From assembly GCA_037074765.1 (NCBI GenBank), contig JBAMDO010000069.1, positions 457,501 through 521,500 on the forward strand: a DNA stretch of 64,000 bases, given 5' to 3'. The translations under genes and the position numbers were made by a program. Below the pieces are notes generated by a model. The model saw only the letters and a program-made list of their open reading frames with translations. It made no database searches and was not told the origin of the DNA. Of the stretch, positions 13,901 to 25,207 are shown in pieces (within the stretch, counting starts at the first letter, position 1; every line of letters begins with the position of its first letter). Source of the DNA: Mansonella perstans (lineage: Eukaryota > Nematoda > Chromadorea > Rhabditida > Onchocercidae).

Positions 13901-16900
13901 CGTTAATGAAGAAAGATCCAAAAATCTTTCACCAATAAAACTTCCTGATGAATGGAATATGGATCCAGAAGGATATAGAATTACTGATAAAATTAGCCTA
14001 CAGGATTCATTAACTCATGAATTCTTAACGAATATACCTTCTGTATCGAATACCGCTGCGCCTAGTTTAATTTCCTCTACCACATCCAACAATTATCCCG
14101 CTCTTCCTGCCGTTACGATTATTCCTTTAAAGACAATAACAGATTCAGAATTAAAAACTGTTGAGAACAAAGCAGTAAATTTATTTGAGCCTTCCATTCA
14201 ATCTTCAATCTTCAATCAGTCCATTCCATCTGGTAAGTTATGGCTTTATAATGGTTTAAAATCACTCATAAACTCGGAACAACAACAACAACGCCACCAC
14301 CACCAACAACAACAACAAAAACAAGAACTGTTCGGAAAGAAATTGTCATTCGATTCCTCTGACCCTGCAGGTACATTTGCAACATTTAGCACAACTATTA
14401 GCAACAATAATAACATCCCTGTTGCAACAACTGGGATGAATGCTTCGGCAATGTTGTCAGTCAGTGCTCAAAAATTGTCACCAAATGCGATTGATACGAC
14501 AAACAGCAACGTTGAGCTTGAAAAAAGAAAGGCAATAGGAAAAGTGGACAAATACAGGAAAGAATTTGATGAGAATCATTATTTCAACGCTGATTCATCG
14601 ATTTTTATGATGGGTGCTCCAATTTTCCAAAATAAAATATCACATGATCAGATTATTGAAGTGGAAAAGAAAATTGATGAAGGAGAAATTGCAACAATAG
14701 ATTTTACATCAAAAAATAAGTTCGATAAGATGCAAATAAATAATGTCAATTTAAAGTCAGAAAATGATCCGTCATCTATCAAATCATCCAGCAAAGTTCA
14801 GACAGCATCATCAGAAATTTATACTACTGCTGAACAATTAGTTCCTCAATCTATTGATATACCATTAAATTACAATCATCAAAGAATAAACAGTATAGAA
14901 AGTAAGGGATTGCACAACTTAAAGTATCAAAAAGCTCAGCAGCAATCACTTCCGGAAAATTTCAATGAAATACATGAAAAACCAGCGGTCCAACAGGATA
15001 CGTCCTATCAGACAATTTTTAAACAAGGTTCTCTTTTTGTTCATTACTACCTAACCTTGGAAACCACAGATTGGAAGCCATGAATAGATTTAAGCATGTA
15101 GTTCAACAAAAAAGTATTTGAATAAAATTATTCAATTTTACAGATGAAATACAAGAAAGAGACCATGAGATGCATGAAGAGGAGGAGAAGCGTGAAATGC
15201 AAGAGATGATGATGGAATCTGAAATACGAAATCGACAAAATAATAATTCCGATCCACAAATATCACCAGGAATTATACCATCTACAACAGTTAGAGCACA
15301 TGCTATTACAACACTACAACGATTGCAATCTGAGAATGATGATGATGATACATGCATGTTACCACCGGATGCTGGCAATTGTAATGATTATGTACCTCGT
15401 TGGTTTCATAATTCACAAACTGCTAAATGTGAACAATTCTCGTATGGTTCATGCGGTGGTAATAATAATAATTTTCTTGATAGATATTCTTGCGAAGCAA
15501 AATGCTCACAAGGTATTTTTTTCATTATTCATAATTAAGCTATACTTTTCATTATTCACAATTTTAATTTAAAAAATTTTAAGCAAAAATTTTTTGCGAT
15601 TAAATTTTCAAAAGTTATTTCTCTTCTTGAAATTTGTTTAAGGCATTAAATGTCCTTGAAATTTGTTTAAGGCATTAAAAAAATTTAAGGCATTAAAAAA
15701 TTTGTTTAAGGCATTAACTTAAATTTTCAAAAGTTATTTCTCTTCTTGAAATTTGTTTAAGGCATTAAATGAAATTTGTTTAAGGCATTAAAATAAATCA
15801 TTGTAAAAAAAAGAAAAACAATTTTACTTTATTTCTCACTTTATAGATGCTAAAATTAAATCACAATTACCGGAACGATGTATTTATCAAAAAGATGAAG
15901 GTCATGGTGATGGATATAATGTTAAGTGGTATTTTAATGTGCGTAATTTACGATGTGAACAAATGGTATACAAAGGTCAAGGTGGCAATTCGAATCAATT
16001 TGTAACACTTGGCGAATGTCAAACATTCTGCATATGTTAGTTTAATTTGCTAAAAAACTAATGAACTTCTTGATTAATTAATATAATTTGTTCTGTAAAG
16101 ATAATAAATATGTTATAATTTTCCTCAGAAAATATTGATAACTTTTCGCTATCTAGTAGATGAAAATTAATTTTAAATTTATTAAGATTTCTTCAGCAAT
16201 AAATTATTCAAATTACTTGTGGAAAATTTGAATAAATTTTTTTTCTAGTATTAGATGATAAAGTTCCTGGAAAGAATACAAATATCGAACAAATCACTCA
16301 TTCCACAATATCGATTGCTCCTATGGATAAAATGACCAAAGATGCTCATGATATTATCCAGAATGCTGCTAAAATTCAACAGCAAAGGTATCTGATATTT
16401 TTTTATTATTTTTAATGCACCTTTTTAATCAATATGATTTATTTAATAAAGATAGATTGAAATTGTTCCCGAATTTCGAAATAACAGCAAATAATAATTT
16501 GATTAATAACGTCATACTTCTTCTAATAATGAAGAAGTATGACGAATCAATTCAAAATAATTTATTCATCATCATCATAATCATCATTATCATCATCATC
16601 AATCAATCAATCATCATTTAATCTTCACACATTCGTTAGGCCAACAGTTGAAACAATTACAACGCAGGAAGCACCATCTTCAGAAGAACACTTAGTAGTT
16701 ATGAATGCAAGGAATCAGAATGGTACTCCCGAGGTCATAGGTAAATCATTTGCACCTCTACCTGTCTCATTTTTTTTGCATTTCTTTAAATTTGAATATG
16801 AATCTTTTCAGGTGGGAAATTTTATCGTAATGATGCATTTAATTTGCATTTATTTTCCAATTAATTAAATTTTAAAATTTTGGAAAAATTTTTTTTCGAA

Positions 16901-19900
16901 ATTTAAAAATTATTTTTTAATTACAGAAAAGAAACTTATCGATATAAGAGAATTGGATTCAACAACAACAAATGTAAACAAAAGCAGTAATGCTATTGCT
17001 GATATAGCAAATGTTTTTGAAGAAATAAGCCATACGCCTAGTTGTCCAAATGGACATAAGCCAATGCAACATGCAGATGGTAGGCCAATGATGTGTTTAC
17101 CAGGTAGAAATCAATGTACCGATAATTCGCTTTGTTATTTCAATGGTGTTGATTTCTATTGTTGTCCAAATGCCGATGACCCATACGATGAACATATATT
17201 TGGAGGTTTTTTTTTATTTTTCTTAAAGTTATTCTTTCGAAATTTTTTTTGAAAATAGTTGCAACTATATTAAATTTTTTCATTGGATTTTTTCTGTTCT
17301 TTGATCTTTTTGATTTCTATGATAAAATTTTGAATTGAAATTAATAATATTAAAATTGGTAGGTTATGGTGGTGATGAAGTAAAGCATGGATATAAAAAT
17401 GCTAAAAAGAGACCAATGAATGGTAATGAATTGATTGTTCGAAAACTCCGATTAAAACGACAATCGCAAGTTTTCGCCAGTGCTCCATTGCCAACAGCTA
17501 CACGTATCGATTGTTGGTTTTGAGTTGTACTTTAATGCATCTAATTAATTAACTAATTAATTCAGCTTGAAACCATCCTAGCTAATTAATTAACGAATTG
17601 AGTGTAGTAAGCTGTAACTAAGCTAAGCTTCGATTCAATTATAATTTAATTAAATGGTTATAAATATTTAACACTTAAATAATTGAGATCAATTATAAGT
17701 TAATTAATTAATTTATTGAGAAAGTATTATAAGTTAATTAATTACATCGTTTGTAATTGACTGAAATTTTTTTTCAGTTTTTTGAAAATTTATTTTTTCA
17801 TTTTTTTTGGATCAAATCAAAAAGTTTGTTATAATTAGTTTCAAAATACTTTTAACTGATAAGTGGACAATTAATTAGTTTTTTTCCTTTTAATTGTTTT
17901 ATTATTATTTGTATTTGTTTGCAGCCAAATTACCAAAACATTCAATGTCCAGGGCATCATTTACAGTAAATGATAGTGATGCTGAGCAGGTAAATAATAT
18001 TTGTATGCAAGATGCTAGTATGGGTAAATGTACCGAAGCACATCTACGGTTCTTCTATGATCACAGAGTGGGCACCTGTCGTTTATTCTATTATAGCGGC
18101 TGTGGTGGTAATGAGAATAATTTCGCCAGTGAGGAAGAATGTCAAAAACGTTGTAAAAATAGTAAGTTTTCATGTTTTGACTGAATTATAAGATGATGTG
18201 ACCATTCTTTCTCGCTCTCTGTCTTTCTCTCCCTTTTGGATTTATTCAAAAGAGTAAATTTAGTAAAAGTTTTAATGAGAATTTGATTGAATAACTCAGT
18301 TAATATATTTTTTTATTTTATAATAGTGGCCTCATTAATTTTTGCGTTTTGATTTTCATGTATGTTATACGTGTACGCTACTGATAAAAATATGATAAAA
18401 TTTTTCTTCTTTCTTTTTACGGAATATTTCAAATTTAGATGAAATAGTAAAAGATGTAGCACCACCAGCGGGAAGTTGTCCATTTGGAGAACTACCACTT
18501 GGTGATAATGCACCGGTGATATGCGGTAAAGATGCTGGATCATTTGAGTGCCCAAAAGGATATTATTGTCGTATGGGACCACCTAATGTATGCTGCCTTG
18601 AAAAACTTCGTCCAGGTAAGCGCATCACCAAATGAGTTAGAGATTTTGCATGCATTTCATATCCTAGTACATTCATCTTACATCCATTCTAACTCACCTT
18701 AAAAGATCAGTTCAGAAAAAAAATTTGATCATACCTAAAATGACAAAGTATCAGCTCAAGAGTATTTTGGTCATTTCTTAGTTTTAAAATTGAAATGCTT
18801 ATGCAATGAGATCTGGCTATATGAAATAAATTAATCTTAATTACTATAGTAATTCCATTGTTATATAAAGTGAATTAATCTTAATTACTGCAGTAATTTC
18901 TTTGCTACATGAAATGAATTATAGCAGTAATTTTAATTATATTATTATAGCAGTAATTTTCTTGCTCAAATTGTTCATCTATAAAATTTTATTTTGTAAG
19001 TTTAATTAATGAAGTATTTCAAAAATAAATTTGAAATTAGAATATTACATCGAGACTGAAATGTCAAAATGCACTTAATTAATAATTAATATTTCTAATC
19101 AATAATTTTTTTGTAGCTTCGGAAGAAATTTTATTGATCAGAAAGGATTACAAAAATATCCGTTTCTCACCACAGCAACAAACTGATCATTTGCCGGAGG
19201 AAGGTGAAGAAGTTAATAAAGGTATGCATTAAAGAAGCTTGTCATTCTATCATCATTAATATTCGCTTAATGCTTATCACTCTGTCACCGTTAATATGCA
19301 TAATAAAGTTAATACATTTATATTTTCCCAGAATGGAAAAAAAGTTAAATTGAATTTTTGCTTTTTTTTTAAAAAAAACGAAACCCTATCATTTACTATC
19401 TTTGACAGAGAATTTATCATCATTAGCCGTTGCGCCACCAACAAATATTTGTCCGGATGGTTCGGATGCATTACTTGATGAAGCCACTCAAAAACCGCTT
19501 AAATGTGGTTCAGGTTATGATGGTGAATCACTTTGTCCTGTTGGTTATTATTGCTCAATTGATTCGGAAAGAAACGGTAATATTACAATAACTAATTCTT
19601 ATTAATCACATTTTGCATTTATTTATCGTATCTGAAATGAAAAGTCTCAAAGGATTATTATTCAGTTTTTATTCATCCATCAGATGATTTATATTTAGAT
19701 CACCCAGGTAATCCAGTGGAAGTTTGTTCATCAGATAGCTCTATAAGTGATATATCAATAGTGTACAAGCAGATGTGCTATCAAATTTCTTTTTTTTTTT
19801 TTACGTATTTATAGGACGATTATGTTGTCACCTTACAATATTGGGAGTGAAAATTCCACCTCCACCAAAAATACCACCATATTTTGGAATGCGACCGTCA

Positions 19901-22182
19901 AATCCAGGTGAAGTAATCTCACGTGGATCATTACCATCCGATTATGTTTCAAAAAAGCATGGTTAGTCATTTGATCAATTACTGATCGAAAAACTTTTTT
20001 CCCAGGACTTTTTTTCTTTCAGTAATTTGCCGAGGAATAAGATGATCAAAAGAAATGATTGAGATGAATGATGAAAATTTTGTTTGCTCAAAAAGTTATC
20101 TAAGAAAATTTTAGCTTAAATTTTTTGAGGATAATTTTTCGACAGAATCTTGAGGGACAACTTAATTACATCTTAAGGCTAACTTAATTAATTGTACTTA
20201 ATTAGATCTTGAGGATAACTTAATTAATTGCACTACATTAATTAGTCAAAATATTTTTTCCTTTAAATATATTTCAATCATAAATTATCTCTTCCGTTAC
20301 GCTAGCTAAATTATTGTTTCAGCAAAATCCGATTCATCACATGTAGCTGAATCCAGTGAACAGCAATTTCCATATTTAGCCCTAGCCAGCAGTAAATTAA
20401 CCACAGATGGTTCACTTTTTTTCTTTTTTTTCTTATCTTTTATATTATCTAATATTAATTTTAATAAAAGGAAAATTCACAAGCTATTATCATTTTTTTG
20501 TAAAATATATACAAAGGATGATTTCCATAGCTATATGTAGTACTGCTTTTTTTTTCATAAAGCCATTTCTGGTATTTATTTAGGCTTCTTTCAGCGCAAC
20601 CAATAAATAATTATCATCCAGCAGAAGACGAAAAAGATGCGACAAATCCATTCGGCAATCCTCTTCCAACTGATAAAGCAATTTATACATCCGGAAATGT
20701 TATTCCTCTTGATCACAGTCTCTTTTTCTTCTTCTTTTTTTTCTACTTATGATAATACCAAACAACGCAATTAAAATATAGCTTGCAAGGTATAATGATG
20801 ATAATATCATTCAATATTACAGTATAGCTTGCAAGTTACTTTGTGGCTAATTTTAGAGTTAAAATTAAAGTTAAAAATTTTGGAGTTAAAAAATTGAAGT
20901 TGAAAAAGTTAATAAATAAATACACCGTGTTAAATAAAATAATTATTCATTAAAAAATTTCAAAAGTATGTTTCATTTTAGAAATTACTGCTTATTACAT
21001 GTGTAAATATTGTTTAGCATAGGTAATTAAGTTTCTTGTCATTAAAGACTTAATTGTCAAAAAAAACAATTAATTATTAAATTGCAGAACAATGATTAAA
21101 ATACAAAAATGCTTTTTAGACATTAAATTACAAGATAATGTCTATGGTCGAATGATGCTCAAATCAAATGATCAAGCATCCCGGATGCAAGGTTAATTAT
21201 TTAATTAATCAACTTTTTTTCTAATGTGAGAATTGCTCGAGAAAAATAATCAACCTTTTATTTTACTAATAATTTAGTAAATTATTTAATAATAATCTAC
21301 CACTAGATTATATAACTGCTAATTATAATTACTTAATTTTGAACTAAAATTTCAACAGCTTTATTTTGAGATATATAATAGTATGCTCTATACTTATATT
21401 AAAAGTTATGTTTCAAAATATTTTATAGCATATTACAATGCAATATTGGGTAATGTATCATCACGTCCAACTGAAACTAATGAAGTTCAAATTGATGTTG
21501 GAGAAATCAAAGATCCATTCGAATCGCTTGAATTTGCTCAAAAACTTATTTCCGATCGAAGTGCTTGCCTTACAAAGCCTAGTGAAGGTTATTTTTTTTT
21601 AATTCGAAATTTTACTAATACTAATTCATCATCATCATTTTCTATACTATTTCATGATAATCATTTTCTATATTTTTTATCAACGATTAATTTACACTTA
21701 TCTTTTCGATATAAGAAGTTAAAGAACTATTTTATTCCTATCAAAAAAGATTATTCAGATTATCTAATAGTCTTTTATAGTTAGAGAATGAAAAGTTTCC
21801 AGGTCGAACATGTCGAGAAGATGAATCACCTCCTCGAACGAACTTACAGTATTTCTACAGTAATCGTGATAAACGTTGTAAACTTTATTTCTATCGAGGA
21901 TGTGGTGGTAGTAAGAATCGATTCGAAAATAAAAGGCATTGCGAATTAACTTGTACTGTAAGTTTTTATTTTAATTATTTAAAAAATTTTTTTTGGATAG
22001 ACTATCTTAAAAAATAATTAAGTTACTTCTGAATGAAATATTATCTAAAGCTAAGCTATTTTTCAGTATAATTAGCAATAATCAGCAAAAGAGAGAGATG
22101 TCCAAGATAATTGTGCCAAAAATAAGCGAAATTAAGATACTCATTAATTATTATTGTTCATAACTAATTTCAGGGTGTATAA
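4932..22182 (+). CDS. mlt-11: MLT-11-like multi-Kunitz secreted protein
   Basis: Large secreted protease-inhibitor protein. C. elegans MLT-11 is a secreted apical-matrix protein required for moulting. I rebuilt 33 exons (8,547 coding nt, about 2,848 aa): 4932-5004, 5338-5469, 5719-6102, 6221-6412, 6593-6724, 7098-7313, 7489-7665, 8418-9284, 9386-9562, 9647-9838, 10038-10220, 10337-10564, 10692-10792, 11157-11307, 11667-13001, 13678-15027, 15144-15512, 15847-16035, 16249-16387, 16640-16740, 16927-17205, 17363-17503, 17925-18161, 18439-18615, 19117-19221, 19409-19576, 19815-19961, 20323-20409, 20595-20717, 21120-21191, 21429-21587, 21803-21957, 22174-22182. Exon 1 encodes a hydrophobic signal peptide. 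Kunitz domains lie in exons 2-3, 5-6, 7, 9, 10, 11, 13-14, 17, 18, 23 and 31-32. Exon 4 is a thyroglobulin type-1 domain (FRPLQC, NCFCVD). Lustrin-like Cys repeats are in exons 6, 21, 24 and 26-27. Exon 12 is antistasin-like. Exons 8, 15 and 16 are long Ser/Thr/Gln-rich linkers. Boundaries of exons 28-30 are the weakest, and exon 7 could start at 7462 instead. Confidence 0.85.
5909..6006 (+). repeat. (ACT)n microsatellite coding for poly-threonine
   Basis: About 30 ACT/ATT triplets in mlt-11 exon 3, translated as a Thr tract with a few Ile and Ala. It follows Kunitz domain 1 and looks like a flexible, possibly O-glycosylated linker. Length polymorphism is likely. Confidence 0.85.
9028..9243 (+). 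repeat. 72-nt coding repeat, three copies (24 aa unit)
   Basis: In mlt-11 exon 8 the segment SISVTPSTLPVTLPSRNTAT and its continuation LESL are repeated three times in frame. The first two copies are nearly identical and the third is diverged (STEPSILPVTLSSRNPTT). It is a Ser/Thr-rich linker between Kunitz domains 3 and 4. Confidence 0.85.
14233..14370 (+). other. Putative exitron (in-frame alternative intron) in mlt-11 exon 16
   Basis: Within the long open exon, CTG|GTAAGTTA at 14232/14233 is a near-perfect donor and CCCTGCAG|GT at 14370/14371 is a good acceptor. The segment is 138 nt (46 codons), has no stop and both ends are phase 1, so retention and removal both keep the frame. It encodes a Gln/His-rich insert containing QQQQRHHHQQQQQKQ. 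Confidence 0.4.
15640..15795. repeat. Intronic 22-bp repeat in mlt-11
   Basis: Several copies of GAAATTTGTTTAAGGCATTA, some shortened, lie in the intron between exons 17 and 18. A flanking block containing AAAAGTTATTTCTCTTCTTG is present twice (about 15612 and 15731), so a larger unit was duplicated. Confidence 0.8.
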
Positions 22183-22577
22183 CGAAACAGCTTGATTAAT
22201 TGATTGATTTTTTCTGAATGGATATTTTACATCTGCTATGGTCAAACGAATATCACACAATTAATTCATTAACCTCTGACACTACATCATACTGTTTGTT
22301 AATTATATTTAAAACGAACAAAACTCTTTAGGGACTACCGATACGAATACTTTTCTTTTACTCATCGTCCAGAATTATTTATTATTGTATTGATAGTCGT
22401 CAAAGTTATACTTTTGATTAAGTTAGTCTATTTGTTCCAAAGTTATCTTAATTTTCATTCAAAAATTTGGCTAACCTTGGCTAACAGCTCTATATACATC
22501 CTTTTTCTATTTATTTTCCAATTACTAGCCAAACAAAAAAAAGAAATGCATAAAAGAGCCAAGTGTTTTTAGAAAGT

Positions 22578-22583
22578 AATAAA
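22578..22583 (+). terminator. Candidate poly(A) signal AATAAA for mlt-11
   Basis: First clear AATAAA after the TAA stop at 22180-22182, about 395 bases downstream. The 3' UTR extent is inferred. Confidence 0.35.
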
Positions 22584-24727
22584 TTCAATACACACTCTAT
22601 AATAACCTTAGCCTAAGGCATATTTATTTTCTATAATGAAAACAATTTTAATGAATTTAATTATGTTTACCAAAAAATGAATCTAAATGATTAAGCCAGT
22701 GAAAATGTTATTTTGTATATGTACATTTCTATTTCTATGTTTTTAATGATTTATGCTCACAGGTTTTAACTAATATATAATGATAATTTATTGGACATTT
22801 CAAGCAAACCTAAAAATAATACTAAGAGTAATAATTAAAATTAAAATATTTTCTATGCTGTAATATTAAAAATTAATATATCATGTTTAATTAGTACATT
22901 TATAACTCCTATCATTAATTACGCAGTTTACATATAACCTGTATACAACGATTTCTTTTTTTACGTTACGTGATTTTATGTTAATCGCTTTACTTGTTAT
23001 GCTTGTCTTAAGTAATTAATAATAAACGATAAAAAAAAGTTTTTCTGACATTTGACCAGTGTTAACTTTTCGATACAGCAAGCTAATCATTCAGGATGTG
23101 AATGTGTTACCGATGAAAAATTATCGCTGTAATATACTTAAACTTAACACGTAAAACACGTAACTTACAATTGTATCTTATCATAGTGTAATTTTGGCTA
23201 GGACATTGGAAAAGCTAATTAGGAATAACGGAAAGCGTATATTTTGTTAACTGTTTTTGATAGTTGAATTTGTTAGTGTTGCTAGGATAAGTCAGAAAAA
23301 AAGCGCCGCTAATAAAAATTTGTTATGCTGAAATTTATTTTGCATCTTCCTTTAAATTATTGAGAATGGAAAAAATTAAAGCAATTATTTCCTCATTTTT
23401 GCCATTACAAGAGGAAGAAAAAGCGTTTTTTTTTGGCTAATTTTGGCTAAATGAATATGGAAAACAATGAATTCAGCTCCATAAAAAGAAATTTAAGAAA
23501 TGAAGTTGTAAAACTACATTATATCTCGTAGCTTATCGAACTAGGATCCATTCAATCTTCTATTGTTAAAGAGTTATCCTTTCGTTTAAAAGGTTTCATT
23601 ATGCATACTGAAAGATAGTCAATTCATATCGAAAGATGTCGAACTACGATCCATTCATACTAACAGTTCCCTATCATTAATCATTCCTGCAATATTACAT
23701 TGAAGTCCTCCGCATCATGAAATCAAAGGTATTTTCATAAATATCAAATTAAACATATTTTCATCAATTCTATTCAATGTCAACATTTATTTGAGTTGGA
23801 AAAGTGATAATAATTGGCAAAATTTGATAAACGAGGTTGCTGTAATAGATATCATTACAATGGAACAAATTGTGTTCCTGATGATAAGTTTCACCATATC
23901 GATATATTATCTATCTTTTTTCTGGCAACGTTATTATTTTAAGATTATTTTATTAAAAACTTTTTCATAACTCATTTGAAAAGAAAAATTCTTTTTTGTT
24001 AAAATTTATGAGAAGACTAAGAAAAAAAAATTTATTACATAATAATGTTTTTGTAGCAAAACTGCTGGTTGACATTTAAAAAAAAGACTATTGTCATTCA
24101 TTTAAAAAAGATTGCTTCATTATTGTATGTGTTAATTTGAATTCTTCATATTAATTTATTTATTGTCCACTTACTGCTATAGCTTTTACTGTAATGTACT
24201 AAGATCGCAGCAAATTTAAATTTATTAAAGATTATTTATGTGACATGTTGTTGCATGTTATAAATTAATTTTATGCATAAATGATGCTAACCGTATTTTG
24301 CTGTACGAAATGATTGAAGTAAAATTTTCAATTTTGATAATAAATCTTTAAACTTCACAATAAAGTTATTGCACAAGATGAACTTTTTTGCATTATAAGC
24401 CAATTACTTCATCAAAAATTACTAATATTAATTTGTAATTGTGTCAAATAGTAAAAAAATTTGAATAAATTAGTTCAAAAAGTTAATTAATTAAGGCGAT
24501 AATTACAAGTAATTTAATTAATAAGTCACTTCTTACGTTCATTTCTACAAGTAAATTCCGCGAAAAATTTATTACAAATAACACTTTTTTTTGAGGTTTG
24601 TAATTTGAAAATGAAATTATTCAAACCTATTGTTATGATCAACTTATTCAAACATTATTTACATGCTGAGCTAAAAATTTCATCATTCCGCAATAAATTT
24701 CCATCAAAACCTAGACACATTTTCAAT

Positions 24728-24845
24728 GCTAATAGAATACTATAGTCAGAAACTAACCATTCACTACAGTATTCGCCTACATCCGCTATAGTATTTGGCA
24801 CACACATAAACTACAATATTTATCATACACACAGATTACAGTATT
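24728..24845. repeat. Degenerate 30-35 bp repeat
   Basis: Four diverged copies of a unit containing CTACAGTATTC followed by CACACA or CATCC. Confidence 0.5.
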
Positions 24846-25120
24846 CACGTTTGATTTGTACATTCTACAATCCTAGCAAAACATTTTAAATATTTCCTAA
24901 AATCTTTTAAATTATAAAGTACATTAAAAGATAATTTTATGAACAAATAAGCTCGTAATAGATCTTTTACTGCATTTTTATAAATCATGTACTGTATCTG
25001 TAAGTTGTATCTTTTTAAGCAAATTATCATTTCAAAAAATATGCAAATTTTGTTGTAAGTTTCGGTCTATTATAGAAAAAAAAAATTCGAATTAAAAGAA
25101 AAAAGAAGCAACCTTAACAA

Positions 25121-25162
25121 ATCTAATCTGGTCTGGTCTGATCTGGTCTAATCTGGTCTAAT
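25121..25162. repeat. Short (TCTGG/TCTAA) tandem repeat
   Basis: Runs of ATCTGGTCT and TCTAATCTGG over 42 bases just downstream of the heat-shock gene stop on its strand. Confidence 0.6.
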
Positions 25163-25164
25163 TG

Positions 25165-25170
25165 TTTATT
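25165..25170 (-). terminator. Candidate poly(A) signal for the heat-shock gene
   Basis: TTTATT on the plus strand, read as AATAAA on the minus strand, 38 bases beyond the TGA at 25208-25210. Confidence 0.45.
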
Positions 25171-25207
25171 TGGAAATCAAGATCAGTGATAAAATATTAT
25201 ATGACAA

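Larger units (their letters stand above)
22183..25120. other. 3' flank of mlt-11 and intergenic DNA, no gene seen
   Basis: AT-rich sequence with no supported gene. A 60-codon hydrophobic frame at 22390-22572 has no start context or splice context. At 23082 an AG precedes a short frame (QANHSGCECVTDEKLSL, stop at 23133) that is discussed as a possible alternative mlt-11 end. Copies of a diverged GATCCATTCA-containing element lie near 23550 and 23650. Confidence 0.5.
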
